From Bradyrhizobium zhanjiangense (GTDB lineage Bacteria > Pseudomonadota > Alphaproteobacteria > Rhizobiales > Xanthobacteraceae), in contig NZ_CP022221.1 of the NCBI RefSeq assembly GCF_004114935.1, positions 5,725,001 to 5,789,000 on the forward strand: a stretch of DNA of 64,000 bases, given 5' to 3'. The notes beneath the pieces are model-generated. The model saw nothing but the letters and a program-made list of their open reading frames with translations, made no database searches and was not told the origin of the DNA. Numbering within the stretch: position 1 is the first letter of the stretch; the number at the start of each line of letters is the position of its first letter. The position numbers were made by a program, and so were the translations under genes. Positions 25,369 to 33,975 of this stretch are shown here, one piece after another.

Positions 25369-25866
25369 ATGACCATCCGCCCGATCATCCGCTATCCCGA
25401 CCGCCGGCTCGCGAGCCCTGCCCGCCCCGTGACCGTCTTCGACGACGGCTTGCGCGAACTCGCGCAGGACCTGCTCGACACGATGCGCGCCGCGCCCGGC
25501 ATCGGCATCACCGGGCCGCATATCGGCGTGCCCCTGCGGGTGGTGGTGCTCGAGCTCGACTCGAAAGACGGCCCGCAGACCTATGTCAATCCGGAGATCA
25601 CATGGGCCTCGCCCGAGATGATCCTGCACCGGGAGGGCAGCGTCTCGATGCCTGGAGTCAACGACGAGGTGCAGCGCCACGCCCGCGTGCGGATCAGCTA
25701 TCAGGATCTTGACGGCAACACGCAGACCGAGGAGTCGGATGGCCTGCGCGCCGTGTGCCACCAGCACGAGATCGACCAACTCGACGGGATGTTCTGGCTG
25801 CAACGGCTGTCGCGGCTGAAGCGGGAGCGGCTGGTGAAGCGGTTCGAGAAGATGTCGCGGGGGTGA
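25369..25866 (+). CDS. Peptide deformylase homologue with degenerate active site
   Basis: A 165-residue protein with the peptide deformylase fold throughout. Motif 1 reads GIGITGPHIG where active enzymes have GxGxAAxQ. Motif 2 reads EGSVS instead of EGCxS, so the metal-binding Cys is Ser. Motif 3 reads HEIDQ instead of HEFDH, so the second His ligand is Gln. The first His and the catalytic Glu remain. Metal binding should be weak or absent, so a different substrate or a non-catalytic role is likely. A TAGGAG ribosome-binding site fixes the start at 25369. A TetR operator lies upstream. Confidence 0.85.
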   Translation: MTIRPIIRYPDRRLASPARPVTVFDDGLRELAQDLLDTMRAAPGIGITGPHIGVPLRVVVLELDSKDGPQTYVNPEITWASPEMILHREGSVSMPGVNDEVQRHARVRISYQDLDGNTQTEESDGLRAVCHQHEIDQLDGMFWLQRLSRLKRERLVKRFEKMSRG

Positions 25867-25904
25867 GCGTGACGTGATGGCGGCTTCCGCCCATCGCCAC
25901 GTCC

Positions 25905-26267
25905 TCAAGCCCTCTTCCCGCTCCGCTTGGTCATTGGCGCGTTGCGCCGCTCGCGTTTGCCGCGCGCGATCTCGGTTGCCAGCGCGTCCAGCTTCGGCTC
26001 CCAGAAATTCCTGAACTGGCCGATCCACGCATCCACCGCGCGAAGCCCGGCAACGTCGACCGAATAGAGGCGCCTTTGCGCCTCCGCCCTAACGCTTGCA
26101 AAGCCGCTCTCGCGCAGCACCTTGAGGTGCTGCGAGACCGCCGCCTGCGTGATTCCGAATTCGGCCCCGATCACGTCGACGACCTCGCCGGACGCCATTT
26201 CCTGAAGCGCCAGCAGTTCGAGAATGCGACGGCGCACGGGATCGGCGAGGACCTCGAAGACGTGCAT
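25905..26267 (-). CDS. ArsR-family regulator
   Basis: A 120-residue winged-helix protein beginning MHVFEVLADPVRRRILELLA, with the recognition helix in FGITQAAVSQHLKVLRESG (about 40-58). No Cys metal site is visible in the DNA-binding helix, so it is not a metal sensor of the SmtB type. The ATG overlaps the stop of the SRPBCC gene by one base (TGATG). This ArsR plus AHSA1-type pairing is very common. Its probable operator is the palindrome at 26978-26999, upstream of the pair. Confidence 0.88.
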   Translation of the reverse strand: MHVFEVLADPVRRRILELLALQEMASGEVVDVIGAEFGITQAAVSQHLKVLRESGFASVRAEAQRRLYSVDVAGLRAVDAWIGQFRNFWEPKLDALATEIARGKRERRNAPMTKRSGKRA

Positions 26268-26929
26268 CAGCTTCCCGTGCCGGGATGCGCGATGTCGGGC
26301 GGCATCTCGCCGCGATAGAACGCAATGGTGCGGTCCGAGCGCTCCTTTGCGGAGGCAGGATCGACCCCGCTTGCGACATGCGCTGCGCGCCAAAACTCGC
26401 CGCTTGTCGTCATGAAGTCCTTGCCCTCAGGCGAGCCCATCCACGCCTCGGCCGTCTCGTGATCGACCGATGCCCCGGTCGCAAGATAGCGCTCAAGTCC
26501 CGCAAGAGCGAGATCCCAACCGATGCCCACCGCACCTGGGCCGAACTGATTCCAATGATCCTCGATGATCGCAGTGTGCTCGAGCGTCAAACGCGCCTGA
26601 CTTCGTTCTGCTGCCAGCTTGACATCGATCCAGCTTACCGCGCCTGCAAATTCCCACGTCGCGGCGAAATGTGTCGGCGGCGTGCACGCCGTGATGGTAC
26701 CGCCCGCATTGCCCCTGAGTTGGTACCGTCCGCCGAGCTCGAGGTCTCCCTCGACCGGCAGGAACCAGCGCGGAATGCGCCCGCTGCTGGTCACGGCGTC
26801 CCAGAGATCGTCGACGCTCGTGTCGTAAAGCCGCGTGAGAGTCACCGCGCTCGCCGATTTTCCGTCTTTCTCGAAATTGCGCACTGAACGCGTGACAAGC
26901 CCCAAGACCCTGGCGACGTCGATCTCCAT
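26267..26929 (-). CDS. SRPBCC (AHSA1/START-like) ligand-binding protein
   Basis: A 220-residue protein with an AHSA1-type SRPBCC domain: TRLYDTSVDDLWDAVTSSG, RIPRWFLPVEGDLELGGRY, and the C-terminal helix HWNQFGPGAVGIGWDLAL. Such proteins bind hydrophobic ligands; the ligand here is unknown. An extra C-terminal segment of about 60 residues follows the domain. The start is ATG at 26929, with AAAGGAGGAA upstream. It is the first gene of a coupled pair with the ArsR regulator. Confidence 0.82.
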   Translation of the reverse strand: MEIDVARVLGLVTRSVRNFEKDGKSASAVTLTRLYDTSVDDLWDAVTSSGRIPRWFLPVEGDLELGGRYQLRGNAGGTITACTPPTHFAATWEFAGAVSWIDVKLAAERSQARLTLEHTAIIEDHWNQFGPGAVGIGWDLALAGLERYLATGASVDHETAEAWMGSPEGKDFMTTSGEFWRAAHVASGVDPASAKERSDRTIAFYRGEMPPDIAHPGTGS

Positions 26930-26977
26930 TGCGTTCCTCCTTATCGCTTTGCGCAAAGAGGAATATCAATCCGCACT

Positions 26978-26999
26978 AATATAAGTCAAGGCTTATATT
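26978..26999. promoter_or_regulatory. Palindromic operator of the SRPBCC/ArsR pair
   Basis: AATATAAG and CTTATATT form a perfect eight-base inverted repeat around TCAAGG, 49 bases upstream of the SRPBCC ATG. ArsR-family operators often have this AT-rich form. The assignment is inferred from position. Confidence 0.65.
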
Positions 27000-27056
27000 G
27001 CACTCGTAGATTGCGGCCTGCCCCGCCGCGACAGGACAGGCCGCCACCAACAGATC

Positions 27057-27938
27057 CTATTTCAGCGGCAGGAATAGTTCCGCGACCGTCTCATGCTCCG
27101 GCACCTCCGGGAAGAAGCTCAGCCGCTGGCAATAGATCGGGAAGTCGCGCGCTTCCTCGCTGCTGGCCGGGAGCCAGTCGCGATAGAGATAGAGCGCGGC
27201 GGGCTCCAGATCGTCGGTGTAGCCGACGACGCGCAGCACGGCGCAGCGTCCACCAGGGATCTCGCCGGCTTTGATGTCGTCGCCATTGGCGTCGACCGGC
27301 CGGTCGGTGCCGACGCAAAGGTCGATGCTGTAATCGGAAGGCGAGGCAGGCCGGCGCTCGGAGCGCCAGATATTGAAGGTCGGATTCGTCTTGGGGTGCA
27401 GGCCCGCTGCCTTGCGCCAAGCGATGAAGCGCTGGATGGTGGCAGGAAGCATCGCCGGGTCGCCCCGGTGCTCCATGATCGCCACCTTGGTGGTGGGCAC
27501 ATCGCGGATCGTCACGTCGTCATTGGTAAAAGTCGTCTGCATGAGCTTGCTCCTGGCGTTGTCGAGAGGCCCGAAGGCCGCAAGCCACGGCTCCCAGTCG
27601 GGAGATTTCCGGAACGACGACGGCGATTGCCCGAACCGTTGCCGAAAGGCGCGGGCGAAGGCATCCGGTGCGTCGTAGCCGGCATCCGTCGCGATGTCAG
27701 TGATATCAAGGGCGTCCATGTAGGCGAGCTGATGCGAAGCACGCTTCATGCGGGCCAGCTGGACATAGCGATGCACGGATAGACCGAAGGTCGCCGTGAA
27801 CTGCCGGTGGAAATGAAATTTCGAGAAGGCCGCAACACCGCTCAGGGTTTCCAGGTCCAGATCATCGTCGAGATGCCGGTCGATATGGTCCAGCACCCGT
27901 CGCATCCGGTCCTGATAGTTTTGCAGCGCCGCCTTCAT
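27057..27938 (-). CDS. AraC-type regulator with GyrI-like effector domain
   Basis: A 293-residue protein. Residues about 8-105 form the two-helix AraC DNA-binding domain (IDRHLDDDLDLETLSGVAAF, then ITDIATDAGYDAPDAFARAF and FGQSPSSFR). Residues about 140-293 form a GyrI-like (SOUL/BmrR-type) small-molecule-binding domain. This is the Rob/SoxS-like layout seen in multidrug-response regulators. The start at 27938 follows a GGAGGGACG ribosome-binding site. It has no obvious divergent target gene. Confidence 0.88.
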   Translation of the reverse strand: MKAALQNYQDRMRRVLDHIDRHLDDDLDLETLSGVAAFSKFHFHRQFTATFGLSVHRYVQLARMKRASHQLAYMDALDITDIATDAGYDAPDAFARAFRQRFGQSPSSFRKSPDWEPWLAAFGPLDNARSKLMQTTFTNDDVTIRDVPTTKVAIMEHRGDPAMLPATIQRFIAWRKAAGLHPKTNPTFNIWRSERRPASPSDYSIDLCVGTDRPVDANGDDIKAGEIPGGRCAVLRVVGYTDDLEPAALYLYRDWLPASSEEARDFPIYCQRLSFFPEVPEHETVAELFLPLK

Positions 27939-28018
27939 CGTCCCTCCTCCATGGCGGCTCCAGTTAGCGGCAGACGGCCGTGGCGTGCTCGACCGATCTT
28001 GCGGTTTGGCAAAGATCC

Positions 28019-28110
28019 GTAGCCCGGATGGAGCGCAGCGCAATCCGGGATTCTTGCCACAGAGGCAGCTGCGCGATGCGGCTGGCCAGTCCCGGATTAA
28101 TCCAGGCTAC
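28019..28110. repeat. Dispersed inverted repeat, family C
   Basis: The left arm is GTAGCCCGGATGGAGCGCAG and the right arm is a more degenerate GGATT...GGCTAC. A better-conserved copy is at 60613-60701. It fills most of the gap between the AraC and hydrolase genes. Confidence 0.8.
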
Positions 28111-28132
28111 GAGGACCGGCGTCCCGACGTAC

Positions 28133-29398
28133 CTACCCGCCCGCCATCAGCGCCTTCGCCAGCGCCATGTAGGCCGGCAGCGTCACGGGGTCGTTGGCGG
28201 CGTTGCCCGCCATCGGATGCGAGGCGTAGCGCGCGATCACCATCTCGGCCCTGGGATCGATATAGATGCCCTGGCCATAGACGCCGCGCGCCATGTAGGC
28301 GCCGTGAGCATTGTGCGTGACCCACCATTGGTTACGGTAGGAGGCGCCCGGCAGCGTGGTGTAGCCGGCCGGCTTGAATTTTTCGGGGTCGCCGCCGCGC
28401 GCGATGTCCTCGACCACGGACGACGGCACGATCTGGCGGCCGTTGAAGCGGCCGTGATTGCGCATGGTCTCGCCGAAGCGGGCGAGATCGCGCAACGTGG
28501 TGGAGAGACCGCCGCCGCCGCTTTCGGTGCCGATGCGGTCGACGTGATAATGGGCGTCCTCCTCCGCACCCATCGGCTGCCAGATCCGCTCGGACAAAAG
28601 ATCGGACAGCGTCATGCCGCTGGCGCGCCTGATGATCCAGGCCAGCACGTCGGTGTTGACCGTCTTGTAGGCGAAGGCCTTGCCGTGCTCGCCCTGCTTC
28701 TTCTGCGCGATGAGAAAATCGAAGATAGTGGTCGCGCCTTCATAGCCGGGCGGGATCGGCGCCATGCCGTTGGCGCGCCGCAGCCCCCACACATCCGAAT
28801 TCTTGTCGGTATAGACCTCGGTGTAGGCGAGCCCCGTGGTCATATCCATGACCTCGTGCACGCGCGCGTCCCCAAACGCGCTTGCCTTCAGCTCCGGCAC
28901 GTAGTCGGTCACGGGTGCCTGCGGATCGACCTTGCCCTCGGCGACCAGCATGCCCGCGAGCACGCCGGTGAACGACTTCGTCACCGACATCGCGATATGC
29001 GGCTTGTGCGGCTTCAACGCGCCAAAGTAGCGCTCATAGATCAGCTTGCCCCGATGCAGCACCGCGATGCCGTCGGTGTAGGTCTCCTCCAGCATCTTTG
29101 CGAACGTCATGGGCCGGCCGTCCATCGTGATCGAGCCGACCGCGCCGATGTCATGGTCCTCGCGCGAAAACACCGACGCCGGCCCTGCCCCGCGCCAGAC
29201 GTTCACGGTGGGCACGAGCTGGCGGATGTTGCTCCAGGCCCAGCGCAGTTCGGGGAAATTGCGGAACGAGCCATCCTGGAAGGTGATGGTGCGGTCTGGG
29301 GATGGCGGGAAGCCGTGCATCCAGCCGAGGGTTTTGGGGTCGGTGGAGGTGGGGTTGGCGGTGCCGGGTAAGTTGCTGCTAGCGGTGGCGAGGGACAT
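28133..29398 (-). CDS. Serine hydrolase, NylB-like/class C beta-lactamase family
   Basis: A 421-residue protein of the beta-lactamase fold. The nucleophile motif is S138-V-T-K141 in AMSVTKSFTGVLAG, followed by a Tyr motif in FAYKTVNTDVLAW and HxG-like elements near the end. Overall it resembles 6-aminohexanoate-dimer hydrolases (NylB), enzymes active on amide oligomers or esters. It has no clear signal peptide. The start is ATG at 29398; longer starts are possible. It has no operon partner. Confidence 0.82.
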   Translation of the reverse strand: MSLATASSNLPGTANPTSTDPKTLGWMHGFPPSPDRTITFQDGSFRNFPELRWAWSNIRQLVPTVNVWRGAGPASVFSREDHDIGAVGSITMDGRPMTFAKMLEETYTDGIAVLHRGKLIYERYFGALKPHKPHIAMSVTKSFTGVLAGMLVAEGKVDPQAPVTDYVPELKASAFGDARVHEVMDMTTGLAYTEVYTDKNSDVWGLRRANGMAPIPPGYEGATTIFDFLIAQKKQGEHGKAFAYKTVNTDVLAWIIRRASGMTLSDLLSERIWQPMGAEEDAHYHVDRIGTESGGGGLSTTLRDLARFGETMRNHGRFNGRQIVPSSVVEDIARGGDPEKFKPAGYTTLPGASYRNQWWVTHNAHGAYMARGVYGQGIYIDPRAEMVIARYASHPMAGNAANDPVTLPAYMALAKALMAGG

Positions 29399-29509
29399 CA
29401 AGGCGAGCTCCCGAAAAAGTAATCCCGATGTCCTATCACGCGAAGGAATGGTGGACATCTGCCGTTTGTGCTGAGGTGATCGTCGGCGCGCGCGTTCCTA
29501 GGAACTCGT

Positions 29510-30436
29510 CTATTGCTTGAAGCAATGTTCGCGGTGCCATTTCAGGAAATGTGGATGTGGACGATCTGATGTCCGCCGCGGCTCAAGCGCGCGGCCTGTC
29601 TTGTTGATAATGGATCTTACGCTTTCCAGATCATTTGTGTGGCGTGAGATCAATATCTCCAAATCGTCCGCCAAACTAATGAGACCACGATCAAACATCC
29701 AATGCGCGGTGCCAGAAAGAGCGATCCCGTTGCTAACAATGTCCGGCCCGTGTGCCTCGACTGGCCGTATGTGGGCGGCCGCAACCTCGGCACGCCCCAT
29801 TCCATTAATGAGCTTTAGCCCAGTGATAGCGCAGCGCTCGTCATAGGCGCGAAGCACGATGCGGCGGAAGACTCGATCGCGCAAAATTCTCGACACGGTA
29901 AGGCTAACACGATCGCGCTGCTGCTCGAAGCGGAACGGTGCTTGCTCCTCGTTAAGATCGAGCGGTCGGACGTCATCATCGCGCCGCGGCAGGAGCGGTG
30001 CACTCTCCGCCAACCCCAACTCGCATATCCGATTGAAATCGTCGGGAGAGATTGAACGAACTGCCGACTGAGCACGTCCTGAAATCCGTCCCTGTTCATT
30101 TAGGACGCCACGCTCCACGGGACCAGTCGGCCCGTTGAAAGGGACCGGATTGGCAAAATCGAGATAACTTCCGGGTTCGATCAGGGCGAGATACATCCCC
30201 GAAACACTGGGGTCGGGAATAACTTGCTGAACTCGAGCAATCGCAAAGTAGCCGCGCGTCTCGGCCACCTTGCTCGGTTCATAATAGATTATCCAATCAC
30301 CAATGCAGGCTTCAACGCGGCGGAGATACTGCCTGGGAAATTGATATTGTTCAGCGGGGCTGTCTTCGTAAATCGAGTCCAGTCGATGGATGAATACCCC
30401 CAATCCATGACTTATGCAGCGCCGCGCCTCCGGCAA
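29510..30436 (-). CDS. HNH endonuclease, probable restriction type
   Basis: A 308-residue protein. The N-terminal half (about 12-110) is a compact domain, GVFIHRLDSIYEDSPAEQYQF with VEACIGDWIIYYEP, seen in front of HNH nucleases and likely a DNA-reading module. The C-terminal HNH_2 domain (about 200-270) contains CAITGLK, AAAHIRPVE and GIALSGTAHWMFDRG. The start is probably TTG at 30436, with GAGG before it. There is no methyltransferase next to it, which fits a modification-dependent (McrA-like) enzyme. Inference: a defence nuclease. Confidence 0.8.
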   Translation of the reverse strand: MPEARRCISHGLGVFIHRLDSIYEDSPAEQYQFPRQYLRRVEACIGDWIIYYEPSKVAETRGYFAIARVQQVIPDPSVSGMYLALIEPGSYLDFANPVPFNGPTGPVERGVLNEQGRISGRAQSAVRSISPDDFNRICELGLAESAPLLPRRDDDVRPLDLNEEQAPFRFEQQRDRVSLTVSRILRDRVFRRIVLRAYDERCAITGLKLINGMGRAEVAAAHIRPVEAHGPDIVSNGIALSGTAHWMFDRGLISLADDLEILISRHTNDLESVRSIINKTGRALEPRRTSDRPHPHFLKWHREHCFKQ

Positions 30437-30481
30437 GTCACGCCTCGATGGACCGATACTGGATATCGAACAGGCACCGCC

Positions 30482-32080
30482 CTACTCCCACTCAATCGTC
30501 CCAGGCGGCTTGCTCGTCACGTCATACACCACCCTGTTCACGCCCTTCACCTCGTTGATGATGCGCGTGGCGGTCTCGCCCAGGAACTTCATGTCGAACT
30601 GGTAGAAGTCCGCGGTCATGCCGTCGGTGGAGGTGACGGCGCGCAGGCCAACCACATAGTCATACGTGCGGCCGTCGCCCATGACGCCGACGGTCTTGAC
30701 GGGGAGCAGCACGGCGAAGGCCTGCCAGATCTCGTCGTAGAGGCCTGCTTTCCGGATCTGGTCGATGTAGACGGCGTCGGCCTTGCGCAGGATGTCGAGC
30801 TTGTCCCTGGTGATCTCGCCGGGGCAGCGGATGGCGAGGCCCGGGCCCGGGAACGGGTGGCGGCCGACGAAAATTTCGGGAAGACCCAGTTCGCGCCCGA
30901 GCTTGCGCACCTCGTCCTTGAACAGCTCGCGCAGGGGCTCGACGAGCTTCATGTTCATGCGCTCGGGCAAGCCGCCGACATTGTGGTGCGACTTGATGGT
31001 GACTGAAGGTCCGCCGGTGAATGAGACGCTCTCGATCACGTCGGGGTAGAGCGTGCCTTGCGCCAGGAAGTCGGCGCCGCCGATCTTCTTGGCTTCCTGC
31101 TCGAACACCTCGATGAAGAGGCGGCCGATGGTCTTGCGCTTCACTTCCGGGTCGGTGACGCCTTCGAGCTCGCCGAGGAATTGCTTGGAGGCATCCACGT
31201 GCACGAGCGGGATGTTGTAGTGGTGGCGGAACAGGTCGACCACGGTCTTGGCTTCGTCGAGGCGCAGCAGGCCATGGTCGACGAAGACGCAGGTAAGTTG
31301 GTCGCCGATGGCCTCATGGATCAGCACGGCCGCGACCGCTGAATCGACGCCGCCGGAAAGGCCGCAGATCACCTTGCGACTGCCAACCTGCTGGCGGATC
31401 TTCTGGATCTCCTCCTCGCGGAAGGCGCGCATGGTCCAGTCGCCGGTGAGGCCGGCGATCTTGCGGACGAAGTTGCGGATCAGCTTGGCGCCGTCGGGCG
31501 TGTGCACCACTTCGGGGTGGAACATCAGGCCGTAATATTTGCGCGTCTCGTCCTGAATGATCGCGAAGGGCGCGTTCGGCGAGGTGCCGGCGACGGAGAA
31601 GCCCGGCGGCATCTTGGTGATGCGGTCGCCATGGCTCATCCAGACCTGGTTCTTGCCGCCCAGCGACCAGACGTCCTCGAACAGCTTGCTGGGCGCCTTC
31701 ACCTCGACATCGGCGCGGCCGAACTCGCGGTGATGGCCGCCCTCGACCTCGCCGCCCAGCTGCGCCGCCATGGTCATCTGGCCGTAGCAGATGCCCATCA
31801 CCGGCACGCCGGAATCGAAGATCGATTGCGGGGCGCGGGGCGAGCCGGCCTCATGCACCGATTCCGGGCCGCCGGAGAGGATCACCGCCTTCGGTTTCAT
31901 CTCGTCGAAGGCAGCTTCGGCCTTGTTGAACGGGACGATCTCGCAATAGACGCCGTCCTCGCGCACGCGACGTGCGATGAGCTGGGTCACCTGGCTGCCG
32001 AAGTCGACGATGAGAATCTTGTCGTGCGCCGAGGCCACCGAGGGCGTCGACGCGGAGCGGTCGTTTTGTGCTGCTGTCAT
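30482..32080 (-). CDS. guaA: GMP synthase (glutamine-hydrolysing)
   Basis: GuaA converts XMP to GMP in the cytoplasm using ATP and glutamine. At 532 residues the length is normal. The N-terminal class I amidotransferase domain has GICYGQ (nucleophilic Cys, about residue 97) and FHPEV. The ATP pyrophosphatase domain has SGGVDS (about 245). The dimerisation domain ends with the conserved GTIEWE. The start is ATG at 32080. The frame continues upstream but the N-terminus there is not conserved. guaB lies about 7 kb away. Confidence 0.97.
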   Translation of the reverse strand: MTAAQNDRSASTPSVASAHDKILIVDFGSQVTQLIARRVREDGVYCEIVPFNKAEAAFDEMKPKAVILSGGPESVHEAGSPRAPQSIFDSGVPVMGICYGQMTMAAQLGGEVEGGHHREFGRADVEVKAPSKLFEDVWSLGGKNQVWMSHGDRITKMPPGFSVAGTSPNAPFAIIQDETRKYYGLMFHPEVVHTPDGAKLIRNFVRKIAGLTGDWTMRAFREEEIQKIRQQVGSRKVICGLSGGVDSAVAAVLIHEAIGDQLTCVFVDHGLLRLDEAKTVVDLFRHHYNIPLVHVDASKQFLGELEGVTDPEVKRKTIGRLFIEVFEQEAKKIGGADFLAQGTLYPDVIESVSFTGGPSVTIKSHHNVGGLPERMNMKLVEPLRELFKDEVRKLGRELGLPEIFVGRHPFPGPGLAIRCPGEITRDKLDILRKADAVYIDQIRKAGLYDEIWQAFAVLLPVKTVGVMGDGRTYDYVVGLRAVTSTDGMTADFYQFDMKFLGETATRIINEVKGVNRVVYDVTSKPPGTIEWE

Positions 32081-32143
32081 GGCCAGCAGATACGCGACCG
32101 CGCGCCGGCCCGCAACCGCGCGGGCGGGCGCCCCACATTCTTC

Positions 32144-32175
32144 TTTGGGCATGGACAAATTTGGGCATGGACAAA
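32144..32175. repeat. Two perfect tandem 16-bp copies between guaA and a divergent gene
   Basis: TTTGGGCATGGACAAA occurs twice head to tail with no mismatch, 64 bases upstream of guaA. It may be a regulatory repeat or a slippage product. Confidence 0.75.
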
Positions 32176-32180
32176 TCGAT

Positions 32181-32203
32181 ATAGGTAAGCAATATTGACC
32201 TAT
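32181..32203. promoter_or_regulatory. Inverted repeat in the guaA divergent region
   Basis: ATAGGT and ACCTAT flank a central CAATATTG palindrome. It lies immediately after the tandem repeat and about 41 bases before the next plus-strand gene. It is a candidate operator; the regulator is unknown. Confidence 0.4.
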
Positions 32204-32243
32204 TATGCCTCCTCTCGAACAAGGGCTGATCAGGGAGAACGCC

Positions 32244-32615
32244 ATGTCACAGCATCACCAGCCATCATCGCTTGCCGCGCTCGGCCGCACCTGGATCGAG
32301 GCCTGGAACGCGCGCGACCTCGAACGCGTGCTCAGGCTCTATGACGAGGGGGCGGTGATGACCTCGGACCGCATCCCCGTGATGGGGTTCGATGTCAGCG
32401 GCACCGTGCGCGGCAAGGACGCGCTTCGCGCCTATTGGGGCAAGGCGCTGGGGCTGCTGCCGGAGCTGCATTTCTCGCTGATCGATATGTTCGTCAGCCC
32501 CGATAGTGTCGTGGTGTTCTACGCGAACGAGCGTGGGAAGAAGATCTGCGAATATCTGCGGGTGAATGCGGCGGGGCTGATCGTGCAGGGGTCGGCGAAC
32601 CATTTGGTGCAGTGA
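32244..32615 (+). CDS. SnoaL-like NTF2-fold protein
   Basis: A 123-residue protein beginning [20 protein letters not shown], with [16 protein letters not shown] and a later [13 protein letters not shown] strand, matching the SnoaL-like NTF2 fold. The ribosome-binding site is AGGGAG. The substrate is unknown. It is divergent from guaA and probably not functionally linked to it. Confidence 0.75.
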   Translation: MSQHHQPSSLAALGRTWIEAWNARDLERVLRLYDEGAVMTSDRIPVMGFDVSGTVRGKDALRAYWGKALGLLPELHFSLIDMFVSPDSVVVFYANERGKKICEYLRVNAAGLIVQGSANHLVQ

Positions 32616-32631
32616 GCGCCCCACCCACCGC

Positions 32632-32760
32632 CGTCATTCCCTGCCACCGGATCTCGCCTTCGGCGAGCCCGATGACAGGCTCCAGCGGGGAATCCGGTAT
32701 GCCGCGGTTTCGGCACGGGCCTCTGGAATACTGGATCGCCCGCCTTCGCGGGCGATGACA
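32632..32760. repeat. Long dispersed inverted repeat
   Basis: GTCATTCCCTGCCACCGGAT opens the element, and it closes with GCCCGCCTTCGCGGGCGATGACA. It contains two internal palindromes around CTTCGGCGAG and GCCTTCGCGGGC. Together with the next repeat it fills the 325-base gap before the DHCW cupin gene. Confidence 0.7.
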
Positions 32761-32790
32761 GCGAGATTGAGGCGCGAGCGTACCACAAGC

Positions 32791-32876
32791 GTCATTGCGA
32801 GGAGCTCTTGCGACGAAGCAATCCAGACTGCTGCCGCGGATGCATTTCTGGATTGCTTCGCTGCGCTCGCAATGAC
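32791..32876. repeat. Dispersed inverted repeat, family A
   Basis: The arms are GTCATTGCGAGGAGCTCTTG and CTGCGCTCGCAATGAC. The left arm carries the GGAGCTCTTGCGACGAAGCA variant also seen at 54285. Confidence 0.9.
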
Positions 32877-32940
32877 GGAGACTGGGGCGACAGCGTGCGC
32901 TAACAGACCCCTCTCCGGCCCAGAGACAGGATCCGAAACC

Positions 32941-33273
32941 ATGAAACTCCCGACCTCCCCCTTCACCGTCACCGACTGGAGCCAAGTTGAGCCCACCACG
33001 CATCCCGGCGAGACCGGCCAGGCGCTCTGGCGCACGCTCAATATTGGCGATCTCCGGGTGCGGATGGTGGAGTATTCGCCGGGCTATCTCGCCGATCATT
33101 GGTGCGATCGCGGTCACGTGCTCTACGTGCTGAAGGGCGAGCTCGACAGCGAGCTGCGCGACGGGCGCAAATTCAAGCTGACGGCCGGGATGAGCTACCA
33201 GGTCTCGGATTTCGGTGATGCCGCGCACCGGTCCTCGACGGCGGTGGGCGCGACGCTCTTCATCGTCGACTGA
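32941..33273 (+). CDS. DHCW-motif cupin-fold protein
   Basis: A 110-residue single-domain cupin. The eponymous motif appears as ADHWCDRGHVLYVLKGEL, and the late block is SYQVSDFGDAAHRSSTAVG. The DHCW family is widespread and uncharacterised; the His and Cys residues may bind a metal. The start is ATG at 32941. It ends about 70 bases upstream of the cold-shock gene promoter. Confidence 0.83.
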   Translation: MKLPTSPFTVTDWSQVEPTTHPGETGQALWRTLNIGDLRVRMVEYSPGYLADHWCDRGHVLYVLKGELDSELRDGRKFKLTAGMSYQVSDFGDAAHRSSTAVGATLFIVD

Positions 33274-33345
33274 GACGCGCGAGTGCGGCGAACTTGCACC
33301 GCAAAATAGCAAACCCGCGCGGTATCCCGAAGCGCGGGTGGTGCC

Positions 33346-33374
33346 TTGAAGAAGCCCCAAATCCTCGCTATATT
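33346..33374 (+). promoter_or_regulatory. Sigma-70 promoter of the cold-shock gene
   Basis: TTGAAG (33346-33351) and TATATT (33369-33374) are 17 bases apart. Transcription would start near 33381, leaving an untranslated leader of about 155 bases before the cold-shock ATG. Long leaders of this type fold differently at low temperature in cspA-type messages. Just upstream a CCCGCGC/GCGCGGG hairpin (33314-33338) may end the DHCW transcript. Confidence 0.6.
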
Positions 33375-33535
33375 GTGATCATCGATACTTGGCCGAACGA
33401 CTGGGCCGCTTCGCTTCGTTGCTGACGGGCGCGCACGCTTCAGATGAATTCTCCAAACATCGACTCATCAGGACTATGGGCGCAATGCTGCGTACCGGTC
33501 TGCGTGCGTATCCTCTCTAACTAAAGGAAATTCCC

Positions 33536-33745
33536 ATGGCTATGGGCACCGTGAAGTGGTTCAACACCCAAAAGGGTTATGGTTTCATCCAGCCGGATGA
33601 CGGCCAGAAGGACGTGTTCGTGCACATCAGCGCCGTCGAGCGCGCTGGCCTCTCCTCCCTCAACGAGGGCCAGAAGGTCTCGTTCGACATCGTCGCCGAT
33701 CGTCGCAGCGGCAAGTCCTCGGCTGACAATCTCCGCGTCGGCTAA
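33536..33745 (+). CDS. cspA: Cold-shock protein (CspA family)
   Basis: A 69-residue single-stranded nucleic acid-binding protein with the OB fold. RNP1 is KGYGFIQ and RNP2 is VFVHIS, both intact. In the cytoplasm such proteins melt RNA structure. AAAGGA lies before the first ATG; a second ATG two codons in is also possible. Its leader is about 155 bases and it ends before a strong terminator, so it is transcribed alone. Confidence 0.96.
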   Translation: MAMGTVKWFNTQKGYGFIQPDDGQKDVFVHISAVERAGLSSLNEGQKVSFDIVADRRSGKSSADNLRVG

Positions 33746-33804
33746 TCGCCAGCGCACCAGCGCTTCTGACCACGGACGTACCGGCAGAAGCGCTACGAAT
33801 ACAG

Positions 33805-33843
33805 GCCCCGCGACCGGATTCGGTTCGCGGGGCTTTCGTTTTG
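33805..33843 (+). terminator. Rho-independent terminator after the cold-shock gene
   Basis: GCCCCGCGACC pairs with GGTTCGCGGGGC, followed by TTTCGTTTT. It lies 60 bases after the cold-shock stop. Confidence 0.85.
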
Positions 33844-33862
33844 GGGTGGAACACCAAAGCCC

Positions 33863-33963
33863 GTCATTCCGGGGCGCCCGGAGGGCGAACCCGGAATCCA
33901 TCGCACGGTGATCTCTGCGGCTCCATGGATTCCGGGTTCTCGCTTCGCGAGCCCCGGAATGAC
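33863..33963. repeat. Dispersed inverted repeat, family B
   Basis: The arms are GTCATTCCGGGGCGCCCGGA and GAGCCCCGGAATGAC, with inner GGAATCCAT and ATGGATTCC. Other copies are at 40892, 45392 (degenerate) and 55640. It lies just beyond the stop of the convergent methyltransferase gene. Confidence 0.9.
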
Positions 33964-33975
33964 GGCGGAGTGCGA

